A stretch of DNA of 64,000 nucleotides from Longibacter salinarum (GCF_002554795.1 NZ_PDEQ01000007.1:1-64000); one strand, 5' to 3'. Shown: positions 44,911 through 54,775, counted from the first letter of the stretch. A program made the numbers and translations. The notes: a model not told the origin generated them from the sequence alone.

Positions 44911-44988
44911 TGTGTTGATGCGTTAAGGCGGTGAAACGTTGATACGTTGGTTCGTTGAACTCTGAACCTTGAACCCTGAACCCTGAAC
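44911..44988. repeat. Composite intergenic repeat between fabH and fabD
   Basis: A GTTGATGCGTTAA-type stretch (44911-44957) runs directly into a CTGAAC-type array (44955-44988). It thus joins two repeat families seen separately elsewhere in the window. Confidence 0.65.
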
Positions 44989-46035
44989 CTACTCCCCGTA
45001 CGCCCAGGTCAGGTATGTGGCGCCCCACGTAAAGCCGCCGCCGAACGCCGTAAGTACGATGTTGTCGCCTTTTGAGAGTTCATCCTCCCAGTCGTAGAGG
45101 CAAAGCGGAATGGTGGCGGCGGTCGTGTTGCCGTAGCGGTCGATGTTGATCATCACCTTGTCGGACGTCAGCCCCATGCGCTTCGCTGTGGCGTCGATGA
45201 TGCGGAGGTTCGCCTGGTGCGGGACGAGGAAGTCGACATCGTCTCCTGTAAGATCGTTTCGCTCCATGACCTCGACACAGACATCGGCCATCGCGGTGAC
45301 GGCATGTCTGAAGACCGGCCGCCCGTCCTGGTGGATGTAGTGCATCTTAGCATCGACCGTCTGGTGCGTCGGCGGGTTGAGACTCCCGCCGCCTTTCATG
45401 CACAGGAGGTCGCCGTGCTCGCCATCCACGTGTTGGACCGCATCGACGAGGCCGTGCTCCTCACTCGGTTCGAGGAGGACGCCGGCCGCGCCATCGCCAA
45501 ACAGGATGCAGGTCGTTCGATCGGTGTAGTCGACGATCGAGCTCATCTTGTCCGCGCCGATCACCATCACCTTCTCGTAGCGCCCGCTCTCGATGAGCTG
45601 CGAACCCGTCGTGAGCGCAAACAGGAAGCCGCTGCACGCGGCCGACAGGTCAAAGCCCCATGCGTTCGTTGCGCCAATCTTATTCTGTACCAGGCACGCG
45701 GTCGCCGGAAAAAGCATATCCGGCGTCACGGTCGCCACGATGATGGCGTCAATCTCTTCGGGGCCGATGCCACGCTTCTCGAGGATTTCCTTCGCCGCTC
45801 CGGCCGCCATATCCGACGTGGCTTTGTCTTCGTCGCGGAGGATGCGGCGCTCCCTGATGCCGGTCCGCGTACGGATCCACTCGTCACTCGTATCCACCAT
45901 CTTCTCCAGATCGGCATTTGTGAGCCGCTCGTCAGGAAGAAAGTGGCCGACGGTCGTGATGGCTGCGTTAATGCGCGGCTGTGCTTCGTTTGTGCGTGGC
46001 CGTGCTGCGCTAGAGCGCGAAGGCTGGGCGGACAT
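44989..46035 (-). CDS. fabH: 3-oxoacyl-[ACP] synthase III FabH
   Basis: This 348-aa enzyme starts fatty-acid synthesis by condensing acyl-CoA with malonyl-ACP. The start is ATG 46035; the first 25 residues are a polar extension before [19 protein letters not shown]. The catalytic triad is visible: Cys about 134 (SAACSGF), His in VPHQANLRI and Asn in [11 protein letters not shown]. It ends WGATYLTW. It lies 385 bp downstream of plsX, a wide gap for this cluster. Confidence 0.95.
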   Translation of the reverse strand: MSAQPSRSSAARPRTNEAQPRINAAITTVGHFLPDERLTNADLEKMVDTSDEWIRTRTGIRERRILRDEDKATSDMAAGAAKEILEKRGIGPEEIDAIIVATVTPDMLFPATACLVQNKIGATNAWGFDLSAACSGFLFALTTGSQLIESGRYEKVMVIGADKMSSIVDYTDRTTCILFGDGAAGVLLEPSEEHGLVDAVQHVDGEHGDLLCMKGGGSLNPPTHQTVDAKMHYIHQDGRPVFRHAVTAMADVCVEVMERNDLTGDDVDFLVPHQANLRIIDATAKRMGLTSDKVMINIDRYGNTTAATIPLCLYDWEDELSKGDNIVLTAFGGGFTWGATYLTWAYGE

Positions 46036-46420
46036 AGGGATGGAGATAAAGCGCGCGAAAAAGAGGAAACGAGAACATTCGCCCGGGGGCTCGAACCGAA
46101 CGTCCGAGGTGTCGGACCAGAGGATCGGCACAAAGCCGACCGATCGGATCTGCTGGGCGGCAACCACAGAGACGTGCGTTGCGACATCACGCAAAGCCTG
46201 CCTCCGAAGGAAGCATGCTTCGTAAGAAAGGCGAACCGCTATCGCGGATCAAGCCCTGTGAACCGAGAATCGACGAACTCGTGCGGTTTGCGGCGGTGGT
46301 TTGATTCCACACGCACGGCGAGACCGAGACCCGGCCTTCGGAAAGGAAACACTCGGGATACACAGGAGCCTCGCGAACGACGAGGGGCAAAACGGTCTCT
46401 GACAAAGACGCGGTCGGGAG
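46036..46420. other. Gap between plsX and fabH
   Basis: These 385 bp separate two genes that are usually close together. I see no coding sequence, clear hairpin or operator. It may carry a promoter for fabH-fabD. Confidence 0.4.
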
Positions 46421-47425
46421 CTACTCTCCGAATGCGTCCTTCAGCTCATTCACGACGTTGGAGCGAACGAGGTCGGCCGTGGCGTGGATCATTTGCTCGA
46501 TCGCATCGGCATTCGACCGGCCGTGGCCGATCATCACATTGCCGTCCACGCCGAGAAGCGGTGCACCTCCCCGGTGATCGGCATCAAACCCCTTGCTGAC
46601 TTCACTGAGGACGCCGGCGACGACCTGCTGGTCCTCCGGCGGAAGCTGTTGGCGCTCCATCTCCTGAGCCGTCATTTTCTTCAGGACCGTCGTCATGCTC
46701 TCGCCGAACTTCAGCAAGATGTTGCCGACGAAACCGTCGCACACAATGATGTCCGCGGCGTAGTCCAGCAGATCGCTCCCCTCGACATTGCCCTTGAAGT
46801 TGATGTCTTCTGCCTCCCCGAGCAGATCGAAGGCGGCCTTCACCTGCTCATTCCCCTTACCAGGCTCTTCGCCAATGTTCAGAAGACCGACAGACGGATT
46901 CTCCGTACCAAGGACGTGCTGAGTGTACACACTCGCCATCCGGGCGAACTGAACGAGGTGCTCTGGACGGCAGTCTACGTTGGTCCCGATGTCAACGACG
47001 ATCGAGAAGCCACGCAGGGTAGGAAAATATCCGGCAATCGATGGACGCTCCACGCCGCTGATGCGCCCGAGCGTGAACATCGAGGTCGCCATGACGGCGC
47101 CCGTATTCCCGGCACTGATAAACGCATCGGCGTCTCCTTTCTTGTGCGCGCCGAGTCCGAGATGGATCGACGACTCCCGTTTCTTCTTCACCGCAGCCGC
47201 CGGAGAGTCGGTCATTTCGATCACGTCCGGGGCATCTACCAGCTTGAGCGGTAGATCGGACGAAACGCCGGCCTCGTCGAGAAGGGGCTGTACGCGGTCC
47301 GTGGGGCCGAAAAGCAGAATCTGGAGCGGGTCGTCCGCCGATTCGAGAGCTGAAATCGCTCCCTGGATGACGGCGTTTGGGGCGTTGTCGCCCCCCATCG
47401 CGTCCACTGCAATACACAATGCCAT
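46421..47425 (-). CDS. plsX: Phosphate acyltransferase PlsX
   Basis: This 334-aa enzyme makes acyl-phosphate from acyl-ACP for glycerolipid synthesis. It starts at ATG 47425 (MALCIAVDAMGGDNAPNAVI). The hallmark segments SAGNTGAVMA, GFSIVVDIGTNVDCRPEHLV, NPSVGLLNIGEEPGKGNEQV and VCDGFVGNILLKFGE are all present. It lies between rpmF and fabH as in many bacteria, with 345 bp to rpmF. Confidence 0.96.
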   Translation of the reverse strand: MALCIAVDAMGGDNAPNAVIQGAISALESADDPLQILLFGPTDRVQPLLDEAGVSSDLPLKLVDAPDVIEMTDSPAAAVKKKRESSIHLGLGAHKKGDADAFISAGNTGAVMATSMFTLGRISGVERPSIAGYFPTLRGFSIVVDIGTNVDCRPEHLVQFARMASVYTQHVLGTENPSVGLLNIGEEPGKGNEQVKAAFDLLGEAEDINFKGNVEGSDLLDYAADIIVCDGFVGNILLKFGESMTTVLKKMTAQEMERQQLPPEDQQVVAGVLSEVSKGFDADHRGGAPLLGVDGNVMIGHGRSNADAIEQMIHATADLVRSNVVNELKDAFGE

Positions 47426-47770
47426 ACGGCCGAAGTGAGGTCAGTCCGGAAATCTACGAAGAGGAAAAGGGAATACCCGAGCGAGCACCGGGCAACCACC
47501 GCGCCAACATAGCACGGAGTCGCCATGAGTGCAACGCAACGGTAAACGATCAACCGATCCGAAGCCCGTGATGACGGACCAACGGCCCAGTAGACCATAA
47601 AGAAATGCACGCTCTGCTCACCGTGCCACCGCTTCGTGGGGCGTGGGTGCAGGGCGTGCTCATTTCTCTGGCCGTTCATCGGGCACGACACATCGCGGCT
47701 CGATCTTGCCGATCCAACCCGACGTGAGGCACAACCTAGATGGTCGGTGCCTTCAGCAGGCGACGCACCG
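47426..47770. other. Gap between rpmF and plsX
   Basis: I see no supported gene, RNA motif or repeat in these 345 bp. Confidence 0.4.
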
Positions 47771-47968
47771 TTACAGCTGGTATTCGGCCGACGGCTCAAC
47801 GATCTGGCGGCCGCGATAGTGTCCGCAGTGGTTGCACACGCGGTGCATCACCTTTGGATTACCGCAATTGCTGCAGTCCATCAGTTGCGGCGCCTTCAGC
47901 GCATTGTAGTACGTGCTACGGCGCTTGCGAGTGCGTGACTTGGAATGTTTTCTCTTCGGAACGGCCAT
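47771..47968 (-). CDS. rpmF: 50S ribosomal protein L32
   Basis: This 65-aa protein starts MAVPKRKHSKSRTRKRRS. Two CxxC pairs (CSNC and CNHC) form a zinc ribbon. It lies 212 bp downstream of yceD, as in the common yceD-rpmF-plsX order. Confidence 0.97.
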   Translation of the reverse strand: MAVPKRKHSKSRTRKRRSTYYNALKAPQLMDCSNCGNPKVMHRVCNHCGHYRGRQIVEPSAEYQL

Positions 47969-48180
47969 GGCTAAGCAATAAAATCGGTACGTTGAATCGG
48001 GGACGGGGAGCTGTGCTCACCGCAGGCCGGAGTCCGGCCGAACATCAGGGCATCCCGTGTCGAAATGCATCGGGGGTAAAAGGTCAACACGCCAACCGGT
48101 TCGCGGATGCGCGCGCATTTCTCTTACATTTTAAAATCTAAGGCGAACCTACTCCGGATGAATGCGACAACGGAGACCAT

Positions 48181-48702
48181 TTACTCGTCATCGGACTTCA
48201 GCTTTTGTAGTTCACTCCACCGCGGGTCGACCGGCTCCTCCACATCCTCAGGATCGTCCGGCGTGCCGAATGCCATCGTGATGTCTTCGTCTTCGGCTCC
48301 GGGCGCCACCTTGCGCTGCGGAATCGCGATCATGATCGTGTCGCGCACGATATCGGTGATGTCGACCTCTCGGTCTCCGCGATTGAGCGGGCGCACCTCG
48401 TCGTAATCATCCGTCTCGGCGCCCACAAGCTGCTCTGGACCGAAAAGGACGCTGTACTGCCCGTCCACACGCTCGGTAAACTGCTCCAGCGTCCGATCAC
48501 ACGTCAGCTCCGCATCCGCTTCGACGCCGATGTGAAGGAGCAGGCGATCGCGATGCGCCTGAATGGTAATATCGACATGGATATTCGAGATATCGTGGAT
48601 ATCATCGAACGGCTCCAGTTCGAACTCAAGGTCGCTCGCCTCCGGAGTGAGTTCGACGTGGTGGACGCCGGATTTGAACGGCGTAATGTCGAGTTGCAAC
48701 AT
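48181..48702 (-). CDS. yceD: DUF177/YceD family protein
   Basis: This 173-aa protein starts at ATG 48702 (MLQLDITPFKSGVHHVEL). The YceD core is seen in HVDITIQAHRDRLLLHIGVE, LTCDRTLEQFTERVDG and DITDIVRDTIMIAIPQRKV. The usual Cys pairs are reduced to one Cys. The C-terminus is very acidic. YceD-type proteins are linked to 23S rRNA accumulation. It is the first gene left of the origin, transcribed away from it. Confidence 0.9.
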   Translation of the reverse strand: MLQLDITPFKSGVHHVELTPEASDLEFELEPFDDIHDISNIHVDITIQAHRDRLLLHIGVEADAELTCDRTLEQFTERVDGQYSVLFGPEQLVGAETDDYDEVRPLNRGDREVDITDIVRDTIMIAIPQRKVAPGAEDEDITMAFGTPDDPEDVEEPVDPRWSELQKLKSDDE

Positions 48703-49319
48703 GGGAGTTCGACGGATGATGCCATGGAGCGAAACGAAACCGCACGCGGACGGCGGCAAAAAAGGAACGTTGAAATGAGAATGGACACCGCTAGTTCCAC
48801 CTCCCCCACGTATGAAACGGGTCTGTGACGCTCCTGAGACCGCTCCGCGCGCCCGAGGCGGGGCGTGCCCCCTTCTCGCACGACCGTCATTTCCGTATCC
48901 GAATCTTAGAGCGAGAAGACCGCTTCGCCAGGTCGCGACGCGGCGACACGGTTGCCCGCCTACCGGATCCATGAAATCCCTCCTCGACCTTGACGTTGCC
49001 GGGACCGATGATTATCGTTGATGTCCCTTTGGCGATAGGCTTCGGACCCGTCGACCCGGCTCGATACATGAGCCCAAACACATGCGAAGAGCGGGGGGCA
49101 ACCGCAAAAGAATTGCCATTCGTCAAGACAGGGGACACGTGAGAATGACCGCGCGCTGCGTCGATACCATACAGGCGACGTCGGCAAAGACCTATCGCCT
49201 CCTCGCCACCGGACGACGCCTCCTGCACACTGCAGGCGCATCCATATCGTGATGTCTCACAGAACGCTACACGGCACGATGAAGCCGGCATCTTCCTGAT
49301 CGCGTAATTTCTGTGAGCA
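48703..49319. other. Region between yceD and the DnaA-box cluster
   Basis: No convincing gene is seen; short open frames here lack family resemblance. It should hold the yceD promoter and may be part of the origin's left flank. Confidence 0.45.
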
Positions 49320-49550
49320 AGATGTGGATAACCCGTTTATATCGGGTAGTCTTCAGCATATTTTTCCACACGCAGAACGTATCCTCGCCCACCAGGACCC
49401 AACGGAACGTTCACATAACACCACAAGCCGGTGGCAATCAACGACTTAGGCTGTGTGGATAACGTGTTGATAAGGTGTGGACGAATAAGCCGGGGTGAAT
49501 GGTGACATGGGTTACACCACCATGATTCCCCGGATGGGTTGTGGATAAAG
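49320..49550. other. Putative chromosomal replication origin (oriC)
   Basis: Three exact DnaA boxes TGTGGATAA point the same way at 49323-49331, 49454-49462 and 49540-49548. Variants are TTTTCCACA at 49362-49370 (opposite orientation) and TGTTGATAA at 49465-49473, with a weaker TGTGGACGA at 49476-49484. The cluster lies 281 bp upstream of the dnaA start, and genes diverge from it. The easily melted element is not obvious; the segment around 49331-49365 is somewhat AT-rich. Confidence 0.82.
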
Positions 49551-49830
49551 TATGTAGTCGTGTACGCCATTCTTGGTCATTTCCTGGTCTGCCCGGTGCG
49601 AACCGAACCGGTGCATGGGTTTTTAGCCGGGTTCTCCGAAGGCGGCCCTCCAGCCGACAGCGGATGGAGCCTTCTGCATGAACCTCCGTACACGAACTGC
49701 GCATTGGATGAATGATGTGCACGAGGCCGTTTCTTCCCACCACGGGTCCGGCTTCGATGCTCCCCTATCACTCGTATCGTTCTTTCCTGGCCGCTGGAGT
49801 ATATTCCGCGGCAGACGGCTCCCACACGCT

Positions 49831-51405
49831 ATGGATCAGTCCGCCGAAACCGCCTGGGCGCAGTGCCGCGAAATCATCCAGGAGAACATCAACCGGCAGA
49901 GTTTTAAAACGTGGTTCGAGCCCCTCAAGGCCCAGTCGCTGACAGAGGAGGACGGCCTGCGGAAGTTGACCATCCAGCTTCCGAGCAGATTCTACTACGA
50001 ATGGCTGGAGGAGCACTATTTCTCCCTCCTCCGAAAGACGATCACGAAGGTCCTCGGCCCCAACGGCCGCCTGTTCTACGACGTGGTCATCGAGAAGGAG
50101 AATCCGGAAGAGCCGGAGCACGGGGCCTCAATGCAACTTCCGGCCCGCCGCGGAGACGATGTCAGTCCGGACGCCTCCGAGGCTCCTCCGAATCCCGCGG
50201 AGATTGACGCCCCTGAGGGTCGTCGGCAGGAGTCCTCGTCATCTCGCTCACGAGGGAGCGAGAACCAACCGTCACCGGCCCGGGATGGTGACCCGTCTGC
50301 CGGCCCGCCCGGCTCTCAGCAACCGCCCGTCAGCAATCCCTTCGCGATCCCGGGCATCCAAAAGGCCGAGATCGACAGCCAGCTCAACAGCAGCTATACG
50401 TTCGAGCGGTTCATCGAAGGCGACTGCAACCGGCTGGCCCGAAGCGCCGCGTGGGCCATCGCGCAGGAGCCCGGCGCCACGAGCTTCAACCCCTTCCTCA
50501 TCTACGGCGGCGTAGGACTCGGAAAAACTCACCTGATCCAGGCGATCGGCAACTACGTCCAGGCCAAGGAGAGCGTCGACACGTGCCTGTACGTGTCCAG
50601 CGAACGCTTCACGACCGAGTTCGTCCAGTCGATCCAGCGGAATCGCATCAGCGAGTTCTCGATGTTCTATCGCCAAATCGACTTGCTCATCGTCGATGAC
50701 GTCCAGTTCTTCAGCGGGAAGGAGAAGACGCAGGAGGAGTTCTTCCACATCTTTAATGCCCTGCACCAGTCCGGCCGGCAGATCATTCTCTCTGCAGATC
50801 GGCCGCCACGCGACATCGAAGGCATCGAGGAACGCCTCCTCTCCCGATTCCAGTGGGGCCTCTCTGCTGACGTCCAGTCTCCCGGCCTGGAAACCCGCAT
50901 CGCGATCCTCCAGCGCAAAGCAGAGGACGACGGCATCGAACTCGAGCAGGAGGTCATCGAGTTCATCGCCCACAACATCAAGAGCAACATCCGCGAGCTG
51001 GAGGGGGCCCTGATCCGGCTCCTTGCCCACGCCACGCTCCACCAGCGCGACCTGGACCTCGATCTCGCGAAAGAGGTGCTTCGCGACCTGATGCAAGATA
51101 TGCAGGTCAACCTCACGATCGAAGAAATTCAACGGATCGTCTGCGACTACCTCGACATCCCGGAAGACCTCGTTCGTGCAAAAACCCGCAAACGAGAGGT
51201 CGTTCGTGCGCGACAGATCGCGATGTACTTCTCGAAGAAACTCACGCAGCACTCGCTCAAGACGATTGGTCTCCACTTCGGCGGGCGCGATCACTCCACC
51301 GTGATCCACGCCAACAACACAGTGGAAGACCAGATCGAAACCGACGATCAGTTCGCGAGCATGGTGGAAGAGATCGGACGCAAGATCGAACTGCGCTCAC
51401 GGTGA
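49831..51405 (+). CDS. dnaA: Chromosomal replication initiator DnaA
   Basis: This 524-aa initiator starts at ATG 49831 (MDQSAETAWAQCREII); an in-frame ATG at 49678 would add residues unlike the family. Domain I spans about 1-90 and ends in the strand FYDVVIEKEN. A long Ser/Pro/Glu-rich linker (about 92-175) is larger than usual. The AAA+ domain has Walker A GGVGLGKTH (about 226) and Walker B LLIVDDVQF (about 285), and the DNA-binding domain has GGRDHSTVIHANN (about 483). It lies just right of the box cluster and is probably autoregulated. Confidence 0.97.
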   Translation: MDQSAETAWAQCREIIQENINRQSFKTWFEPLKAQSLTEEDGLRKLTIQLPSRFYYEWLEEHYFSLLRKTITKVLGPNGRLFYDVVIEKENPEEPEHGASMQLPARRGDDVSPDASEAPPNPAEIDAPEGRRQESSSSRSRGSENQPSPARDGDPSAGPPGSQQPPVSNPFAIPGIQKAEIDSQLNSSYTFERFIEGDCNRLARSAAWAIAQEPGATSFNPFLIYGGVGLGKTHLIQAIGNYVQAKESVDTCLYVSSERFTTEFVQSIQRNRISEFSMFYRQIDLLIVDDVQFFSGKEKTQEEFFHIFNALHQSGRQIILSADRPPRDIEGIEERLLSRFQWGLSADVQSPGLETRIAILQRKAEDDGIELEQEVIEFIAHNIKSNIRELEGALIRLLAHATLHQRDLDLDLAKEVLRDLMQDMQVNLTIEEIQRIVCDYLDIPEDLVRAKTRKREVVRARQIAMYFSKKLTQHSLKTIGLHFGGRDHSTVIHANNTVEDQIETDDQFASMVEEIGRKIELRSR

Positions 51406-51575
51406 TGCGGTGTGGAAGTGTTGATGTCTGAAGGTGTGAAGGTGTTGAGGTAGCTGATGTCTTGGGGCTGCACCGCAACATCGACTCAGCGTGGAGTCAC
51501 ACGCCGAATCCGCAATCCTTAACCCTCAATCCCGAACGTTTCAACGTTCAACGCATCAACGCGTCACCGACCCAA
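51404..51575. repeat. Imperfect dyad repeat between dnaA and dnaN
   Basis: A run of GTGTTGATGTCTGAAGGTG-like units (51404-51460) faces an oppositely oriented run containing AACGTTCAACGCATCAACG (51505-51575). The two arms could form a loose hairpin after dnaA. They belong to the GTTGATACGTTAA family. Confidence 0.5.
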
Positions 51576-51638
51576 CGCCCCAGACGTAAACTTCCTACGA
51601 AAGCGATCGAATGACGGGGTCCTCGGTCCTACACATGC

Positions 51639-51680
51639 ATTGTACAGTACGTGGATCTGCTCTCTCGTTTGTATTGTACA
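51639..51680 (+). promoter_or_regulatory. Repeated ATTGTACA in the dnaN leader
   Basis: ATTGTACA occurs at 51639-51646 and 51673-51680, 34 bp apart; each contains the palindrome TGTACA. The pair ends 59 bp before the dnaN ATG. It may be a regulator site or part of a promoter. Confidence 0.35.
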
Positions 51681-51739
51681 AAGCGGTCCCCAAGCATTGA
51701 TTTTCTACTTTCCTTTCCGCTTCAGCTCCTCGTCCCGTC

Positions 51740-52876
51740 ATGAAATTTACGACCAAGTGCGGTGATCTGCTCGACGCGCTCAACACCGTGAAGGGCGCCG
51801 TTCCGTCGAAGAGCACACTCCCGATCCTGGAGTGCATTCTCTTCGAACAGGAGGACGATGCACTTCGGCTGAGTGCGACCGACCTCGAGATCTCGATCGT
51901 TCGCAAACTGCCGGTTCAGTTCGAAACGAACGGCACGCCAGAAGCGAACACGGTTGCCGTTCCTGCCAAGCGGTTGACGGATACGCTCCGCGCCCTGCCG
52001 GCCGACATGCCGATCGACTTCTCCACGGACGCCGACTTCGAGATCCGTATGGACACGGATCAGGGTCACTACAAGATGGTCGGCCACGACGGCGACGACT
52101 ATCCGGAGCTTCCGGAGATCTCCGGCAAGCACGAGATCACGACGGAAGGCAACCTGCTCCGCCGCGCGATCGACAAGACGAGCTTTGCGGTCAGCAAGGA
52201 TGCGCTTCGCCCGGCGATGATGGGCGTCTACTTTCAGGTCGGTACCGATGAAACCAAGGCGGTCGCGACGGACGGACATCGCCTTGTCAAGCTCGTGCTC
52301 CCGACCCTGACCGCTGCTGAAGAGGTCAACTTCATTGTACCGGAGAAAGCGACGAAACTCGCGGGGCGTGTCGTCGAGGACGATGAGATCTGCACTCTGG
52401 CGGTCGACGAAGGCCATGTGTCGTTCGAATTCGGCAACTCGCGCGTGCTCGCCCGCCTGATCGATGAGACGTACCCGAACTACCAGGCGGTTATCCCGAA
52501 GGAGAACGAGAAGCGGCTGACCATCAACCGCGAAGACATGCTCAACGCGGTCAGGCGTGTCGGCCTCTACTCGTCCAGCATGACGAACCAGATCCGGCTA
52601 CAGATCTCGGGCGACAGTGTGACGATCTCTGCGGAGGACGTGGAACGCTCCAGTGAGGCGGAAGAGGTGGTAAAGTGCGACTACGATTCCGACGACATGG
52701 AAATCGGGTTCAACTCCGAGTACCTGACCGAGGTGCTGAGCAACGTGACATCGGAGGAGGTCGTCTTTCAGCTTAGCTCGCCCAACCGCGCAGGTATTGT
52801 CGTTCCGGTCGACCAGGAAGACGACGAGGACATCCTGATGCTCATCATGCCGGTGATGCTGAAGTCGTACGCCTGA
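51740..52876 (+). CDS. dnaN: DNA polymerase III beta sliding clamp
   Basis: This 378-aa protein of normal clamp length starts at ATG 51740 (MKFTTKCGDLLDAL). The three repeated clamp domains can be followed: LPILECILFEQEDD, PEISGKHEITTEGNLLRRAI, VSKDALRPAMMGVYFQ and YPNYQAVIPKENEKRL, ending in the family-typical ILMLIMPVMLKSYA. It holds the polymerase on DNA. It is separated from dnaA by 334 bp and ends in its own terminator. Confidence 0.97.
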   Translation: MKFTTKCGDLLDALNTVKGAVPSKSTLPILECILFEQEDDALRLSATDLEISIVRKLPVQFETNGTPEANTVAVPAKRLTDTLRALPADMPIDFSTDADFEIRMDTDQGHYKMVGHDGDDYPELPEISGKHEITTEGNLLRRAIDKTSFAVSKDALRPAMMGVYFQVGTDETKAVATDGHRLVKLVLPTLTAAEEVNFIVPEKATKLAGRVVEDDEICTLAVDEGHVSFEFGNSRVLARLIDETYPNYQAVIPKENEKRLTINREDMLNAVRRVGLYSSSMTNQIRLQISGDSVTISAEDVERSSEAEEVVKCDYDSDDMEIGFNSEYLTEVLSNVTSEEVVFQLSSPNRAGIVVPVDQEDDEDILMLIMPVMLKSYA

Positions 52877-52913
52877 CCCAGCCGCCGGTCCGCACCGGCC
52901 ATGCGAACATCCG

Positions 52914-52949
52914 ACGGGAAGCAGGGCCCAGTGCCGTGCTTCCCGTTTT
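52914..52949 (+). terminator. Rho-independent terminator after dnaN
   Basis: A 9-bp perfect stem ACGGGAAGC / GCTTCCCGT is followed by TTT-GC. It lies 37 bp past the dnaN stop. Confidence 0.75.
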
Positions 52950-53006
52950 GCATGTACCGGTCCCGAGAATGCGACCGCCTTCCGGCATCCGCAGGACGCT
53001 GCCTTC

Positions 53007-53645
53007 TCAGTCGTACGGGCTCGACATCGTGTCCGGCTCCTGCATCGGCGCCACCTTCTGCAGCCGCTTCAACATCTGCACCGCCTCAGCCGCCCGCCGA
53101 TTGTCCCGCCGCGCCAGGACCTGAAGCTGATCCCGAGCGGCATCCGGTTTCTCCTGCGCAAGGAACGCCTTCGCGAGAAAGAAACGGGCTTCGAGGCCCA
53201 GGAACGACGCCGATGATTCGCGCTCGATGACCTCCTCCAGAAGCGACATTGAGCGGGCCAGCGGCACCTCCTCGTATCGCGGAAAAAGACCGAGCGTCGT
53301 GGTGCGCGCCTCCCGAAGCTGATTCAACGCCTGCAGGAAAAGCCGATCGGTGCTGACCGTATCGTTCTGTGCAGCCAACGAGTCCGCGACGTTCATCCGG
53401 TAGCCTTCGATCCGGGTCTCCGACACGTCCAGCGCCGCGAGCTGATCGAGCGGCGACCGGGTTGCACGATCTACGCCCAATGCACTGGCATAAAGAACAG
53501 CGGCGAGGAGAAATGAGGAGAAGATCCACTGGACGGGCTCCGGCCAGCCAGCGACCCAGCCGAGCACACGACCGCGCTCGGCCTCGGTAGCATTCCCAGC
53601 CTGTGTCCCGTGGGTCGAGGACTCGGATGAAGAGACGGAAGACAT
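53007..53645 (-). CDS. Single-pass membrane protein with TPR-like tail
   Basis: This 212-aa protein starts at ATG 53645 (MSSVSSSESS). After a Ser/Thr-rich cytosolic head, one hydrophobic helix (about residues 38-58, IFSSFLLAAVLYASALG) anchors it. The rest is helical and TPR-like: FLQALNQLREARTTTLGLF, LLEEVIERESSASFLGLEAR and FFLAKAFLAQEKPDAARDQL, ending near AVQMLKRLQKV. Family and function are not recognised; a scaffolding role is possible. Confidence 0.7.
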   Translation of the reverse strand: MSSVSSSESSTHGTQAGNATEAERGRVLGWVAGWPEPVQWIFSSFLLAAVLYASALGVDRATRSPLDQLAALDVSETRIEGYRMNVADSLAAQNDTVSTDRLFLQALNQLREARTTTLGLFPRYEEVPLARSMSLLEEVIERESSASFLGLEARFFLAKAFLAQEKPDAARDQLQVLARRDNRRAAEAVQMLKRLQKVAPMQEPDTMSSPYD

Positions 53646-54139
53646 AGAAAGGAGGCGTTGAGACTCGAGGCACAAACGGAGAGGGACCACCGCTTCTTTC
53701 TCTCCGATACGCCATCCCCCGGCGCTCGTTTTCCCGTTCGCACAGAGGCCCACAGTTTCCGCTCGGTCTTCGCACGTAAGACCGTTTGGACTGTAAAATG
53801 TCGGTGTCCCCAACGGCTTCGATTCGCCATTCGCGCCACTCCGTAGCAGAACGTTTGAACGTATCCCGTTGAGAACCGGTTTGGCGGATGGGTCTCAAAA
53901 ATGCAAGATCGGTCGTTCACGTTCACTCGCAGGCGTCCCGAGAACCGACCGTCGGAAGGTCCGTCCTTTGGGATGGCCAAAGGCGGTCCGCCAAACAGGT
54001 GTTGAAACGGTTCTCTTTCCAACTCGGAGGCGCTGCGAAGACACGGTTCGGCCGACCCCGACAATATCATTCGGAAAACGTATAATACCCCGACCATGCT
54101 CGATGCGCCCGGTTGAATCGCCGAACGCACTTCGCTCCG
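53646..54139. other. Intergenic region with a split inverted repeat
   Basis: An 18-nt left arm (53871-53888, GAGAACCGGTTTGGCGGA) is complementary to two pieces on the right: TCCGCCAAAC (53987-53996) and CGGTTCTC (54008-54015). They are separated by 11 nt. No gene is supported in these 494 bp. Confidence 0.45.
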
Positions 54140-54775
54140 TCACGCGGGTGGAGCGAAGCCTTCAGAGATTTTCCGGAGGTCCGGGTCGCGGCGGAGCTCG
54201 TTGAGCGCACGGCACTTGTAGGTTCGCACTGTCGGGATCGACTTCCCGGTGGACGCCGCGATGGTCTCGAAGCTGCACCCATCCACGAAGAAGAGACGCG
54301 CCGTGTCCTGCAGATACGTCGGCAGGCGAAGGATGGCCGCGAGAAGCACTCGGCGGATCCGTGGCGCATCGTTGTACGTCGGAGCCGGTTCGCTGACAGC
54401 AAATCCTCGGAGATCGTCAATGGACGCCAGTGCCCGGGATCGCTTGGCGTAATTCACGAACGTATTTCGGCACACGACGCTTACCCAGCTCGCATACCGG
54501 ACGATGGCTGTCGCATCGTGTCGCGTTCTGCAGGTTCGCCGGATGGAACGGGCAATCAGAGCATCCATGTCCGAGGGCCGACGCATACTACTCCGGGCGG
54601 CCTTGGACAGAAAGTAGCGCCATGTAAAACAGTACGTCCATAGATCGACGATCTCACGATCGGAAAGTGCACCGGACCGAGCCCACCGTGCGTATACATG
54701 GTTCAGACGGTCGGTGTCATCGAGCGGGAAGGGGAGTTGCCGTAGGAGGGGACGCAGCCGGGAAGAGGTGCGCAT
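54140..54775 (-). CDS. ECF-like sigma-70 family RNA polymerase sigma factor
   Basis: This 211-aa protein starts at ATG 54775 (MRTSSRLRPLL). An ECF-type layout is seen. The region-2 equivalent has AIVRYASWVSVVCRNTFVNY and ALASIDDLRGF. The region-4 helix-turn-helix has RRVLLAAILRLPTYLQDTAR, FVDGCSFETIAASTGKSIPT and VRTYKCRALNELRR. Region 2 is weakly conserved. No anti-sigma factor lies next to it. An AT-rich stretch lies upstream and may carry its promoter. Confidence 0.82.
   Translation of the reverse strand: MRTSSRLRPLLRQLPFPLDDTDRLNHVYARWARSGALSDREIVDLWTYCFTWRYFLSKAARSSMRRPSDMDALIARSIRRTCRTRHDATAIVRYASWVSVVCRNTFVNYAKRSRALASIDDLRGFAVSEPAPTYNDAPRIRRVLLAAILRLPTYLQDTARLFFVDGCSFETIAASTGKSIPTVRTYKCRALNELRRDPDLRKISEGFAPPA

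Noticed and set aside
45217-46599. 460-codon plus-strand frame opposite fabH
   Set aside because: It is antisense to a gene with a complete catalytic triad and is dominated by Arg/His/Asp.
50272-51309. 345-codon minus-strand frame opposite dnaA
   Set aside because: It is an antisense shadow of the AAA+ domain; dnaA identity is certain.
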